Assembly (NCBI RefSeq): GCF_000203815.1
Contig: NW_004457718.1
Span: 372,001-436,000 of the forward strand
DNA from: Cavenderia fasciculata
Taxonomy: Eukaryota; Evosea; Eumycetozoa; Acytosteliales; Cavenderiaceae
Reading direction: 5' to 3'
DNA length: 64,000 bases
The notes beneath the pieces were generated by a model. It saw only the letters and a program-made list of their open reading frames with translations. It was not told the origin of the DNA and made no database searches. A program made the translations under genes and the position numbers. How positions within the stretch are numbered: the stretch's first letter is position 1; every line of letters starts with the position of its first letter. This document shows positions 1-13,684 of the stretch, piece by piece.

Positions 1-1690
<1,690 letters not shown>

Positions 1691-1693
1691 TAA

Positions 1694-2009
1694 ATAAATC
1701 AAAAAAATGTGAACTTCAAAAATGAAGGTTTTTCAAATTCAAATTTTTTGGGAGGGAAATTAAGCTTGACAACGGCGCGGTGTTCGCATAAAGTATCCCC
1801 GTTGTAGTTTAACTCAACAATTGGTCTGCCAAGCTCCAACCAACGCTTTTTTTCAAACCAATCAAACCAATTTAAATTATTAAAGTAGTTGTAGTAGTAG
1901 TAACAAATAATATCTTTACCACCTTGTTGTAATTAAAGTAGTAGTATTAAAAAGAAGATCGATCAATTATTAGTATCAATCAATTATCATATTGTATATC
2001 AATCAAACA
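1694..2009. other. Intergenic, with a small GC-richer hairpin
   Basis: AT-rich spacer upstream of the next gene. Positions 1769-1775 (acaacgg) pair perfectly with 1799-1805 (ccgttgt) around a 23-base GC-richer loop, which is unusual for this background. No tRNA box B, no class I RNA conserved motif and no open frame were seen. Confidence 0.4.
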
Positions 2010-2777
2010 ATGTCAAATAAAATCGTATTAGAATCCATTTCATACCTTGACTGTCAAGAGAATATCGGTGCTGATAATGTAAGTAACAAATAAGATATAC
2101 ATACATACCTGATTACACTATTCTCTATATTCCTCTCTATTCTTAATAAATTAAAACATACTATTACTATTGCAGTTACTGTTGTGTTGTGATCACAATC
2201 ACATGTGATGGTCAATACTATTATTATTATTTATCAATAATAATTCCAAAATGGAAAACTTTATAAAGTTTCTATTTTTTATCTTTTAATTGTTTCCTAC
2301 CCTATCCTACCTACCTACCTACTCTATTTTTTTACCACATTGTTAAAAATCAGTGTTTGGATTGATTTTTAGATCTATTAAATCCATCAGATTTAAAAAT
2401 CACACATATCCATCCTATCCATCAACCCATTTTCGTTTTATACTGACGCATACCCCTCCCTCTTTTTTTTTTTGTTTTTGTATATATATTTATAGAAAGT
2501 AAAAAGTAGCAAGATCTCTGCCAAGGATTTAAAGGCATCCCATCGCAAGACCACCTCTGCACTAGTTAGAAACGCTGATGCTTTGTTTGGTGATATTACC
2601 AACTCACCTCCATCAACTCCAAAGAACAACACCAAGTCTGCCATCAACAACCCATCCACCCCTTCTACTACCCCACTCTTTACTTCCACCCCTTTAAAGA
2701 GCAAAGTTGTCAACAATGACAATGCACCGATCCATAGCAGTTTATTAGACGGAACTAGTTTGGTAAGTCAAATTTAA
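2010..2777 (+). CDS. Ser/Thr/Pro/Asn-rich protein of unknown function
   Basis: Exon 1 is 2010-2078 and exon 2 is 2496-2762, joined by a GTAAGT...TAG intron in phase 0. The product starts MSNKIVLESISYLDCQEN and becomes polar and low-complexity, with TP-rich stretches (STPSTTPLFTSTPLKSK) that resemble Cdk-type S/T-P phosphorylation sites. No known domain is seen. After residue 112 there is a GTAAGT at 2763. Without splicing the protein ends five codons on at 2777. With splicing to the TAG at 2975-2976 an in-frame exon of 41 codons ends at 3102, but that exon lies wholly inside the second copy of a tandem duplication, so I keep the shorter form. The start is chosen because it is preceded by A-rich sequence and gives the only frame open through both exons. 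Confidence 0.5.
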
Positions 2778-2800
2778 AATATTTATATATATCTATATTT

Positions 2801-3137
2801 ATGTTTATATTACGTACACACCAACCACCAACACCACCATCAATCATCAATCAATGACGGACGGACGGACGGACAGACGGATGGATTCAATTTGCTCCAT
2901 TCCCCATCCCGTTAAAAAAATATGTATCTTTTAAAGCATGATATTACGTATTCCGAATTTACTCACATATGTTTAGATTACGGACACACCAACCACCAAC
3001 ACCACCATCAATCATCAATCAATGACGGACGGACGGACGGACAGACGGATGGATTCAATTTGCTCCATTCCCCATCCCGTTAAAAAAATATGTATCTTTT
3101 AAAGCATGATATTACGTATTCCGAATTTACTCACATA
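2801..3137. repeat. 168-bp tandem duplication
   Basis: Two near-identical head-to-tail copies, about 2801-2968 and 2969-3136, each containing a (GACG)n stretch and the same flanking text. The period is 168, for example 'cacaccaaccaccaac' at 2817 and again at 2985. The copies differ at a few bases, including gtttatatt versus gtttagatt, which gives the second copy a TAG trinucleotide usable as a splice acceptor. The rest of 2778-3536 is AT-rich spacer without a supported gene. Confidence 0.9.
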
Positions 3138-3536
3138 CCCATTGTCAATGGATATTTTAATCCAATCACATGATGATAATAATAATAATAATATTACTCT
3201 CTATCCATCTATAATATTCATCACTCACTCTCACTCTCACTGTCTTTGTCTTTGTCATCATCATCGTCACACATACATGAATATTATTATTCATCATGGA
3301 TCTGTAATTCCCAAATGATTATAATAATCAATAATTATCATTACTTATTTATTCCAATTCAAAATTTATTATATTTCAATTATATAATCATTATTTATTT
3401 ATTTTATTCATTACACTAATTATTCATTCAATCAATTTAAAAACTATTATTATTTATTTCCACAAACTATTATTCATATTCATTCATACATTTTACTAAT
3501 TAATTTATTTATTGTTATTCTTTCAAATCAATCAAT

Positions 3537-4211
3537 ATGACACAAATGTTATCTCAAAATCCAATTTATAATCTTTTGGTACTTGGACTTTCCCAACAAC
3601 AACAACAACAAAATATGAATCAACAACAACAACAATTACCACCACAGAGTCCAAAGTCATCAAGATATACTATTGCTGCCACACCAACCAAGATTGGATC
3701 ATCAAATGCTACCTCTAACATGATGTCAGTTGCTCAACCACAACCAAGTACTCCAGTTGCAAAGGGATTCTTTACGACTCCAAACAAAGCTAATGGTGTA
3801 TGTATAATAATATAATAATCAACCATCCAACTACAAATATATATATAAATTAACAACTTGTTTTAATTTTAATTTTTTTAGGAAAAGAAATTAAAAAAGA
3901 GACAATTGGAAAAAGAATTCCAAATGTTACAAGACAAGTACAAAATTATGGAAAAGATTAGAGGAGACAATGATAGTGACATTGAAAGAATGAAGATTAC
4001 ACTCATTGAAACCATGACCGAAAACGATCGTCTCCAAAAGAGAGTTGGTCAACTTGAACAAACCATCGAAGAAATGAAGAGTGAGTTGGACAAGGGATCC
4101 TATGAAGCTTGGAAAGGATACTGTTCATTACAAGATAGTCCTCCAGGTGTATCAAGTCGTTACACAAAGAAACGTGCCATTTCTCATAATATTAATTCTG
4201 CCAACATTTAA
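3537..4211 (+). CDS. Coiled-coil protein with Gln-rich N-terminus
   Basis: Two exons, 3537-3797 and 3882-4211, phase 0, GTATGT donor and TTTTTTTAG acceptor; total 196 residues plus stop. The N-terminal 87 residues carry two poly-Gln runs and Ser/Thr/Pro-rich sequence. The second exon is a strongly charged helix with heptad spacing (residues about 90-160, e.g. MKITLIETMTENDRLQKRVG and LEQTIEEMKSEL), which predicts a parallel coiled coil. The tail is basic. No named family is recognised; it could be a scaffold or cytoskeletal protein. The start is the first ATG after a long AT-rich, AG-free stretch, so it is unlikely to be an internal exon of the gene upstream. Confidence 0.75.
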
Positions 4212-4859
4212 TCAACATTACACAAAATATTTTATTTATTTCCATCCTCATATATATATATATATATTTATATCTTCCATACATTAATTAATTACAACAA
4301 CAACAATAATTGAAAATAATGAATTTTATTTTCTTTTTTATAAAAAATAACTATAATAACCTAAATAATAATAATGTCTATTAATCATTTTTCTATTTAT
4401 TTTTCTACCCTCCTCCTCCAAATACAAATACCAAATCAAAATCACATTTATAATAATATATATAAATTTTAAACAACCTACAAACAAAACTAAAATTTTA
4501 TCAATCAGATCATCATGATCAATTTAAACAACAAAACAATTGACAATGCAAACGGTACGAAGTGATTGACAAAATTTTAATTTTAAAATAAAAACTACAC
4601 ACCATCGTGTATATAAATTAAATCTAAATCTAAATATATACATATATATGTAGTCCAAAATTTGATTATTATTATTATTATTAATATTAATAATTTAATT
4701 TATATATATTTATATATTTTTAAAAGGGGAGGTGTTTGTTGTAAAGGTGTAGCGTATTATTATTATTATTACACTTTTGTTAAAATGTAAATGTAATATT
4801 ATTCATTCTTATTATTAAATATTGATTGATTGATTGAATATGAAACTTGGTGATTAAAT
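4212..4859. other. Convergent 3' intergenic region
   Basis: Very AT-rich spacer between the coiled-coil gene and the BAR gene, which point towards each other. It holds several AATAAA-like signals and simple repeats but no open frame or structured RNA that I can support. Confidence 0.6.
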
Positions 4860-5739
4860 CTAGGCTTGGAAAGAAGATAAGATTTCATTTGATTCAGCCC
4901 AAAGAGCAGAAGCTTGTTTGTAAAAGGCCAATTGTTGAAGAGCGAACTCTCTGAGTTCGGCAACCAAACGCTTGTTCATTTCGATGTTGAGGTTCTCCAT
5001 GACATCAGAGAACTCCTTGTTGACAGCGTCATACTCCTTTTTGAGTTCTTCGCACTCGGTCTCTACTTGCTTGACCTTGAGTGAATTGGCGTCATTCTTT
5101 TTCTTGGTCTCTGTGAGTTTCTCGAGAGCGGCATCGTATCTGAGACGAACGGCGTCTTGCTTGTGCTTGGCATCACGAGCCTTTTTAATCTCAGTGTCGT
5201 TAAACTTGCCAACTGGAGCAATCAACGAGGTCATCGAATTGACATTACATGTTTGACGTGCTTGTTCAACCGCCTTTAATTGGAATCCAACATTCTTTAA
5301 CACCTCTCCAACTTGACTATTAATTAAAAATCCTTCACCAAATTTAGTTAAAGCATCTGCAAACTTTGTACCTTCTTGTGTTGATTCTACAATAGATATA
5401 TAAAAATATAAAATATAAAAAATATAAAATATAAATTTAAAAAATATAATGAAGAAGAAGAATATACAGTAGGTTAGACATATGATCATTCATTCATTCA
5501 TTCATCTATTCTTCATCATTATTCATTATTCATTATTTATCTTTGTTTCTTTACATACTTTCAGTTTCTTGACAATAGAACTTTCCAGTAGTATATATTT
5601 CTTTGTATTCATTCTTGATAACTCTAAGCTTATCTTTAGTTTCTTTGGTAGCATCATTGTCGGCGTGTGACTCTGTCTTTCCCATCTTCTCCATACCCAT
5701 TTGTTTGACGAGGGCAACTTTCTTTGTAAAACTCTTCAT
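4860..5739 (-). CDS. BAR-domain protein
   Basis: Two exons on the minus strand, 5559-5739 and 4860-5386, joined GTATGT...GTAG in phase 1, encode about 235 residues. Almost the whole protein is amphipathic helix: an N-terminal basic segment (MKSFTKKVALVKQMGMEKM), then three long charged helices including LIAPVGKFNDTEIKKARDAK and EELKKEYDAVNKEFSDVMEN. The pattern fits a classical BAR dimerisation domain, which binds and bends membranes and commonly acts in endocytosis or membrane trafficking. There is no SH3, PH or GAP domain, so it is a BAR-only protein. Its place next to the PI synthase gene is probably coincidental. Confidence 0.8.
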
Positions 5740-6502
5740 TCTTTAATTGTATGTTATTTGTATATATATATAAGTATATTATAGGTTTGTATGTATATAT
5801 TATCTACAATTAATATGCTAATTGATATGATCAATGAAAAACAGTGTGTGAAAACAGGGTGAGTGAAATTAGTGAGAGAATTGTCATAAGGTTATTTCTT
5901 TTAATTAAAAATTTCATTTTATCTGAAATTATAAGGGGGGGCAGCCTTTCAAAGGTCAGCCTTGGACAAAAGAACAACGGGGCTGAGCTCAATTTCGTGA
6001 TAACTCGTCATCCGTCAGTACTTTGAGCAACATAGAATTTATGATTGAATGGTGATAAATCAAACACTGAATTGTTAATTAATTTATCACAATCAACTTG
6101 TGTAATATTATATTACAAGTTGGTAGGTTGGTTGTTGTGACAGTGAGTCATTATTCATGAATACTCACACATCAGGAGGGAATTGAATGTTAAAATGAAT
6201 TCAAGAAATTTGGTTACTTCAATTGTTTGATTCGCGATTACTTTGATGATGTGTATAGTATAGTGGGGTGGCGGGGATATTCGCATGCCCCAACAATGGT
6301 GCTACAAAAAGAAGAAGTATCGGATCATCATCGAAAAAAATTAATTCAAACAAAAACTGAAGACACTTGCATTTCTCCCTCTTTAAATTGCATTCTTTTT
6401 ATCTGTTTTAAATATTTATTCATCGCGACTACCCCTTTATTTTATTCATTCTACAACCACTATCCTAGATATATATATATATTAATAGTTAGACAACAAC
6501 AC
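5740..6502. other. Divergent intergenic region between BAR and PI synthase genes
   Basis: About 760 bases serving both promoters. Mostly AT-rich, with a GC-richer patch at about 5935-5995 (an 8-G run, then gcagcctttcaaaggtcagc, with ggcagcctt/aaggtcagcc as an imperfect inverted repeat). No gene is supported here. Confidence 0.5.
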
Positions 6503-6981
6503 ATGGCATCACCAGTTTATTTTTATATACCCAATTTAATTGGTATGTATGATGATGATGATCACATGAATAGTCGATGATAGTCGTTGTTGTCGTCATC
6601 ATCGACTAATCATTCAAAGATACCACGATCAGTTTTAACATCTTCTAACATGATGTACATTCATTATCATCATTCATTCAATCTATATATATATAGGTTA
6701 TTGTAGAGTTATTTTCGCAGTACTTGCATTCTTTTATTCATATGATGACTATCAAAGATTCTTTGTATTCTATGCACTCTCTGCATTGTTGGATATGGCT
6801 GATGGTCATGCTGCTCGTTATTTCAATCAATGTAAGCATATATCAAATGATATCATTTCATATGATCGATTGATTGTGATTGCATCATCAAGTGTCTCTC
6901 TTTATAATCATCATTTGATATATCTTCTTTTGAGTCCATACAATATTGAATGAATATTAATTAATAATTATTCATATTGAT

Positions 6982-7012
<31 letters not shown>

Positions 7013-7479
7013 TTTTAGGTTCACAATTTGGAGCAGTTTTAGATATGGTTACTGATAGATGTTCTACGGTTGCACTTATTGTAGTTCTTTCACAATTCTA
7101 TCCACAATATCTCAACATGTTTATATTTTTGATTGTACTCGATATTCTTAGTCACTTTGCTAGACTTGTTGCCAGTGCCGGCAAGAGTCACAAGACCGTT
7201 GCCCAAAACCACTTATCAATCATGCGTATCTATTATGGCAACAAATACTTTTTGGCTTTTATGTGTTTTGGTAACGAAGGTTTCTTCCTCTTCTCCTATT
7301 TGTATTACTTCTTTTCACACTCTATCGTATTTGCCATTCAATGGTATGTGTTTTTCCCAATTTGTTTCGTCAAGCAAGCTATCAACGTCATTCAATTCTT
7401 CCAAGCTGCTACCGATATCGTCGAGCTTGACGATCAAGCTCTTTTAGAATCAAAGAAATCTGCTAAAAAGACTAAATAA
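6503..7479 (+). CDS. Phosphatidylinositol synthase (CDP-diacylglycerol-inositol 3-phosphatidyltransferase)
   Basis: Three exons, 6503-6542, 6697-6831 and 7019-7479, give 211 residues, matching the usual length of eukaryotic PI synthase. The CDP-alcohol phosphotransferase signature is complete: D46, D49, G50, A53, R54, G63, D67 and D71 (LDMADGHAARYFNQ then GAVLDMVTDR). The enzyme joins CDP-diacylglycerol and myo-inositol to make phosphatidylinositol and CMP in the ER membrane, feeding phosphoinositide signalling. Several hydrophobic segments follow the motif, and the C-terminus is basic (KKSAKKTK), resembling a dilysine ER-retention tail. The start MASPVYFYIPNLIG resembles the family N-terminus. 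The second intron ends in a (TTTA)n tract. Confidence 0.95.
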
Positions 7480-7671
7480 ATAAATAATAAATAAATATAT
7501 AATACTAAAAAATACAAGAATAATAATAATTGTTATTATTTGTTTGTTTATATTTTAATAATTTATTTATTTATACATCTTTCTGGAAAAAAAAAAAACT
7601 AACTATAGTTTTTAATAATAATAATAATTATTATGAGTGTGTTTAAAGAGTTTAGAGGGGTTTAGAGGTCG

Positions 7672-9376
7672 TTATTTTGAAAAGTTGGTTGAGCTAATAG
7701 TATCTTTGCCTAGTGATTTGTTGTCAGATAACCATTTCTCATTAAACTCTTTTTGTGATTCGCTACGTGAAGTTAATTTTGGTGACAGTCCAACCATTGA
7801 AGGAGAGAATTTTTTCTTTTTTTCTTGTTCTGGAGTTCCATTTCCATTTCCATTGTTATTATTATTAATATTGTTATTATTATTATTATTATTTTGTTTG
7901 TCAAGTAATTTTGTATCATTTTTTTGATTATTATGATGATTATCATCAAGATAATATTCATCATCTTGATCCATATCGTCTTTCATTAATTTTTCATCCT
8001 TTTCTTGTTGTATTTGTTTTTTGTGTTTGGCCAGAGCTTCTTTTTTCATTTTTCTTTCATCGATTGCATCGATGATGGTTTGAGGTGTGTTGGCAAGTCC
8101 TTCAATGGGTTTGCTGACGAAATCCATGGCACCAGAGATGGGCTTGCATACTACACCGAGTAGACCCTTGCCGACACCTTGGATAAAGCCAACACCACCT
8201 TTTTCCTGGGCACCTCTGATTGGTTCGACGACGACACCTGTGACACCCTCGAAAATACCTTTACCGAGACCCAGTGTGCCTTGATAGAGACCATCGAGGA
8301 AATGGGTGGCTTCTTTCTCCTTGATGACGTCGACGTGTTGATGGGAGGGTGTAAAGATGGCCTCTGGTGTGTTTCTGACACCTTCGGCAACCTTGCCGAC
8401 TAGGCCGGCGGCACCTCTGACAGGCTTGAGTGCAACGCCACTCAGACCACGACCAACACCCTTAAAGAAACCCTTGACACCTTCTGCACGAGCACCGTTG
8501 ACCGGGTCGGCAATGACACCAGTGACACCGTCGGCAATACCAGTTCCCAACTCAATGACACCTTCGACGACACCCTGTACGATATTGGATGCTTCGACAC
8601 TGTCACTCATTGGCACATCCATAGCATTGATTTCATTGTCTTCTTCACCTTCCTCCAATCCACAAGTATTTGAACGTTGATTCATTTCAAACATATTGTT
8701 AAATGTAACTTCCTTTTCTTTTTTCAATCCAACTCCTTCCAAATTTAATGTAATTCCTTCTATTTCCTTTTCTTCTTTTTGTTTTTGTTCGTCTGTTGTC
8801 TTTTCATTGTTGTCATTGGTATCAGTATCAACAAGTGTAAATGGTGAATCTCCAACAACCAAGTTTTCATCAAATGGATCCTTTTCAACTGCAATGACAC
8901 TTTCTTCTTTTTCTTTTTCTTTTTCCTTTACATTTTCTTTCTTTTTAAAACTAAAACTATTTCTCTTTTCTTTTTCTTTTCCCTTTGCATTTTCTAATAG
9001 TTTGTTTGAGTTTCTTTTCTTTTCTTCTTCCTCTTCATTCTTTTTTGTACCAACAACTGTATTATGGTCATGATCATCTTCTTCATCCCCTAATGAACCT
9101 AATTAATAAAGAAAGAAAGAAAGAGGGAATTAATATCCAATAACCCCCACATGTATTGTATTATACAATTCAATACTTACTAATTGGGATTCTAATATGC
9201 ATATCTAAACCTTTGTTATCATCATTTGAATGTTTAGCCAAATCACAATTGTAACATAGATACGATTCACAACTGCAACAAAACATTACAGCCTTTACAT
9301 AGTCGTCAACATGTGCATCGTGATTAAAACACTCTACAATATCGTTTTGATCTATTTTCTTAACTTTCATATCCAT
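7672..9376 (-). CDS. B-box + Vps13-C-terminal-like repeat protein
   Basis: Two exons, 9181-9376 and 7672-9098, GTAAGT...TTAG, phase 1, 540 residues. Residues 14-60 form a B-box-type zinc finger (CFNHDAHVDDYVKAVMFCCS, then CYNC and HSN/H ligands). Residues 66-145 are a Lys/Glu-rich linker. Residues about 239-314 and 335-408 are two repeats of the module at the C-terminus of Vps13 proteins, with motifs GVTGVIADPVNGARAEGVKG and GVTGVVVEPIRGAQEKGGVG. The tail has poly-Asn and acidic runs. In Vps13 this region contributes to membrane or lipid-droplet attachment. A free-standing pair of such repeats behind a B-box is unusual. Function is inferred to be membrane-associated; a role in lipid transfer is not supported, since the chorein transfer channel is absent. 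Confidence 0.8.
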
Positions 9377-10059
9377 TATTATTATTATTATTATTATTAT
9401 TATAAAACTACTACTATAATTACTACCCCTTTTATAAATAAATAAATATCTATATATATATATATTCTATCTACTACTATTATACATGAACAATTTATTA
9501 TTATTATTATTATTATTTTTTAATAATGACTCCTCTCTCTAATACAATCATTCGTGGATGAAAAGGCAGTTTGAGTTGTTTGTTTGGGACAACCCTGCAA
9601 AAATAAATAAATAATAAAAAATCGATTAATTCATCTTTGTCGTCGCAGTTCTCAACGACCACCACAACAACTTTGTTATAAATCTTAATATTATTATTAT
9701 CTACTTACATGATTTCAAGCACTCATTCTTTCATTTACTATTGACATACAGTTTTAGAACGAATCAGGACAAATAATGTGTATGTAAAAGTATGATATGA
9801 TTGAATACCATTGGCTCTTTGGGGCTAATTAGTAACAATAATACTATATTTCATACTTTTTTTGCTCCTTTTTGTAGGTACAATAGGATGAGCGATGAGT
9901 AGCTTGAATCTTTGTTAGTATGGGATACTCTTCTTCCCAAAAAGGTCTGTGGAATCTTTAGATGATGTTAAAGACTATAACTTTAAGATTTTTCTTCATC
10001 CACGATATATCTTTATTTTCTTAATATTATTTATCTTGGAAAAAAGTTTACAATTGATT
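9377..10059. other. Intergenic spacer
   Basis: AT-rich 5' region of the B-box gene, then mixed sequence. The stretch about 9890-10000 looks like degraded coding DNA of non-repeat composition but gives no open frame. No RNA gene was recognised. Confidence 0.4.
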
Positions 10060-10628
10060 TCACTTGGTTATAGTTCCACTTGGTTCTAGTAAAAGGTTGA
10101 CAAGACATTTGCTAACTTCTTCGAAGATTTCATCAACATCAGCCCAATCACTCTCTTTGTAATCATCTTTATAGTCGATTTCTTTTCTTGCTCCGCCACG
10201 CCATTCATCGTTTACAATAGATGCAATTCTTGACATTAAAATGGCCTCTACCATATATGAAAATTGGTTGTAGTCGTCGACAATTGGTTTTAATTTTAGG
10301 AAACAAAAACAATCCCAGTGATCAATTGCTGTTTTTTGGGCAATGTACCTTGAATTGACACTGTATGTAGACTCTCCAATGTAATAAATTTTACAATAAA
10401 TCTTTTTCTCGTCAAGCAGCCCCAAAACATATACGCCTGGTGCTTTAGGAATGTCAATTGACAATCCATTAATTTTTTTTGGAAAATCGCATTTCCAAGG
10501 TTTTTTGATAGAACTTGAAATTTTACCAAGGGGTCTTATCATTTTGGATTCCAAAATGCATTCTCCTTCTTCTCCTGAAACTACACCGCATATATAAATA
10601 AAAATTAACAAAATAATTACTTTTTCAT
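10060..10628 (-). pseudogene. Secreted GIY-YIG-like protein gene, copy 1, probably broken
   Basis: An open frame of about 180 codons has a GIY-YIG-type core: APGVYVLGLLDEKK, then KIYYIGES, a following Arg in SVNSR, and a Glu in VEAILMSRI. These occupy the places of the GVY/YIG motifs, the conserved Arg and the metal-binding Glu of GIY-YIG nucleases. The intact paralogue in this window begins with a signal peptide; here the hydrophobic leader is recognisable but lies without a usable in-frame ATG, so I treat the copy as a relic with about one break at its 5' end. It is about 85% similar by eye to the copy at 12.98-13.56 kb, including 3' flanking text, so the two are a local duplication. Confidence 0.6.
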
Positions 10629-10730
10629 CTGCAAATTAAATACAGAGAGATGATCATCATTTTGACCTTTATGTAGGTCGGATAAATATATATATATATA
10701 TATATATGCTGATTGTATTGTATGATCTAT

Positions 10731-12405
10731 CTATTGGGTATGGATTTTCTTCGGTCCATCCCTTCTATGATGATAGATAATAACTTTATAACCATAATTC
10801 TCCAATGATTTAAATAGTTTTAAGTTGTCCTCTTTTTGGTATCCATATATTAAATAAATATATTTCAATGTTGTGTAACTGTGAATCTCTTTAAAAGTAT
10901 TATAAACTAATTGAAACCATTCATCTTTATAACGATGAGCTAAATATGTATCGTATATATAGTTTTAATAAATTAAAAAGAGTAAATATTATTATTATTA
11001 TTATTATTCTTATTCTTATTTAAATAATGGGATTAATCGCGATTATAAAAGTAAACAACATACGACTTAATTTCAAAGAGATGAGTGATTTGTTTGTATT
11101 GATGGCATTGAATAATTGTTGACATTGTAATAGTGTGGGATCGCTGTTATCAATGGTCATGTGTTTGATTTGATTTCTATTTAATAGTTCAATGACCATT
11201 GACAAGTGCTCTTTCACATCATCACATCGTAATCTAAGACATTCAAGATTGGGTAGACTGAGTGTGAATTGGTTGAATACTTCTACATTATAATATGCTG
11301 CTTAGGTATTTTCCAAATTAAACAGTTTTAATATACGGTGATCCTGTCAATACTTGACATGATTGTTCAATATGAGTTTGAAAAGCTTTAATGACAGACA
11401 GACGGAATTAATAATAATTAATAGTAATTAATAATAATAATAATAATAATATAATACAAAGAAGAAAATACATCGCGATGATCAATAATACATACCTGAA
11501 CTTTGAACATGATATTTATCAATGTGTGGAATCATTGATGGTAGACAAGCTGGTGTGTGAGGGAGACTATTGCCATTGAAATTCCGCATATGTTCAGAGA
11601 TGAAGAATCTTGTACTTGGTCTCTCTGCATAGATCATTCTTCCAAATAGTGGGTGATAGAAAGCATACTCTTTGATCGTTGTATTCTCTTTGAGATCTTG
11701 ATAGATTAAATTGACAATTGGTCGTGCTTGAGAGACAGATAATAAAGATATGATTTAATAATACTAGTTTTTTGATTAATGGTCATATTTAAAGCACAAC
11801 ATACCTTGTTCAAGTACTTCTTCGTTGAAAAAAAAGGTAATAGTTAGAAAGGTAATCAATTTAGATTGTTGAATGACTCTTCTGACATCAGCTACTTCTA
11901 TCTCTAAATCTTCCAAATACCGAAAATGAATCCTCAGATAGAATCTACCTTCTCGAACTGCTATTGACTGAGTGTCGTATTCACTTAAACCTAATGATAT
12001 TAGTTCTTGTTGTGTTTTTGACATCTTTGATAAAGGTTGAAGTAACATTTGATTGATTTGTCTTTGATGTTTGATGATGATACTACGAGTGTATGAATTG
12101 ACAATAAATACCAATCTAAATAGTCTAATATCCATCATCATCGATCCTTTAACTAATGCTAATCTCTTCATTTGTTCTTTGTTGTCATCATCTTTTACAT
12201 GATTCACCATTTGATCAACATCTATTTGATTGTGTCTCATGAAATAGATTGAACACAATGCAATATGATGATTGAGTGATGCTCCGTCAGACAGCTGATT
12301 ATCACCACATATCGGACATTTGTTACCTTCAAATGCTTTGAATGTTTTACTGACTTTATATCTTTCTAAAATGTTATTATTATTTGTTTGAGTTGTAGTA
12401 TCCAT
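10731..12405 (-). pseudogene. C2HC-finger/LRR family, copy A (broken)
   Basis: Same four-exon structure as the intact copy at 22.1-23.8 kb, to which it is very similar. Exon 1 is 11805-12405 (200 codons; C2HC finger KCPICGDNQLSDGASL followed by HHIALC), exon 2 is 11496-11726 (RPIVNLIYQDLKENTTIKEY). Exon 3 begins near 11391 and meets a stop in PYIKTV* after a one-base insertion near 11328, with further missing text before the LRR-like part resumes (11040-11260). Exon 4 ends at 10731. Exons 1 and 2 stay open, so decay is recent. If transcribed, a truncated finger protein could be made. Confidence 0.75.
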
Positions 12406-12983
12406 CTCTGTCCAAAAAAAAAAAAGTAAATAAAAATATTAAACTTTGAAAAGGGTGAGTGAGTACTCAATTTATTTAAAGTGTGATGTTCAGTACTCTA
12501 TCTCTCACACGGCTTGGTGTGTGTTATTACTAAATTTGGTTAAACCTAATTTTAGACTTTTTCTATGGGAATAGCTAACACTTTTGGAGTTAGTTAGAAT
12601 TGTTATATATATGTAATGACATTCAAATAGAGACACATTTTTTGGATGATATTGCCCATGTTGCATCTTAAGTTAACAATGCAACAAACATCACAAAGAA
12701 CAAGTTAGAGCTAAGTGGTAGTTAAATAGAGCGTTTAGGGCTGCCGCGATGTATCGATTCCTTCGATGCATTGACCACCGGCATCGTTAGAATTATGCAC
12801 TCGTAAAGCAATACACTCATTGAGATGGTTCCAAAAGTATTTGGCGTTCCTCCATTCCATCCATCCTTTGGACAAGAAACTAGAATCACAATCTTTTGTC
12901 TTTGTAAATCATCAAACTCTAATATATCTTTATTTTCTTAATATTATTTATCTTGGAAAAAAGGTGGAAAAGTTTACAGTTGA
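12406..12983. other. Intergenic spacer inside the repeat cluster
   Basis: AT-rich sequence upstream of copy A, then a GC-richer patch (about 12730-12800) with no supported frame. The last 70 bases are the duplicated 3' flank of the GIY-YIG-like gene (shared with about 9990-10060). Confidence 0.5.
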
Positions 12984-13556
12984 TCACTTGGTTTTAGTTC
13001 CACTTAGTTCAGAACTTGGTTCTGGTAAAAGGTTGACAAGACATTTGCTAACTTCTTCGAAGATTTCATCAACATCAACCCAATCACTCTCTTTGTAATC
13101 ATCTTTATAGTCTATATTTTTTCTTGCTCCGCCACGCCATTCATCGTTTACAATAGATGCAATTCTTGACATTAAAATGGCCTCTGCCAAATATGAAAAT
13201 TGGTTGTAGCCGTCGACAATTGGTTTTAATTTTAGGAAACAAAAACAATACCAATTCTAAAATTGCTGATACTTGGGCAGAGTACCTTGAATTGACACTC
13301 CATGTAGACTCTCCAATGTAATAAATTTTACAATAGTTTTTCTTCGGTCAAGCTGACCCAAAACAAATACGCCTGGTTCAATAGGAATGTCAATTGCTAT
13401 TTTTTTTGAAAAATCACAAGTCCATGGTAGTGAGATAGATCTTGAAATTTTACCAAGGGGTCTTATCATTTTGGATTCCAAAATGCATTCTTCTTCTTCT
13501 CCTGAAACTACACTGCCTATATAAATAAAAATTAACAAAATAACTATTTCTTTCAT
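12984..13556 (-). pseudogene. Secreted GIY-YIG-like protein gene, copy 2 (broken)
   Basis: Duplicate of the gene at 10.06 kb. The leader is a good signal peptide (MKEIVILLIFIYIGSVVSG), followed by the shared Cys/Glu segment, the GVFVLGQLD element, and in another frame the EAILMSRI element and C-terminal acidic helix. The reading frame is lost at about two places, so no full-length product is expected. It is useful because it preserves the leader that copy 1 has lost. Confidence 0.7.
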
Positions 13557-13684
13557 TCTCTGCAAATTAATTTAAATACAGATAGATATACCTTTATGTA
13601 GATATCAAATAATATTATTTTTTAGATTAAATGAACAGTATCCTCCTTTAATCTCCTTATCACTAGTGTGGAACTATTAATAGT

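Noticed and set aside
1769-1805. Candidate small structured RNA or tRNA
   Set aside because: A 7-bp stem alone; no tRNA arm set, no box A/B and no class I RNA motif.
8087-9073. Open frames antisense to the B-box/Vps13-like gene
   Set aside because: Low-complexity reverse readings of Lys/Glu-rich and Gly-rich coding repeats.
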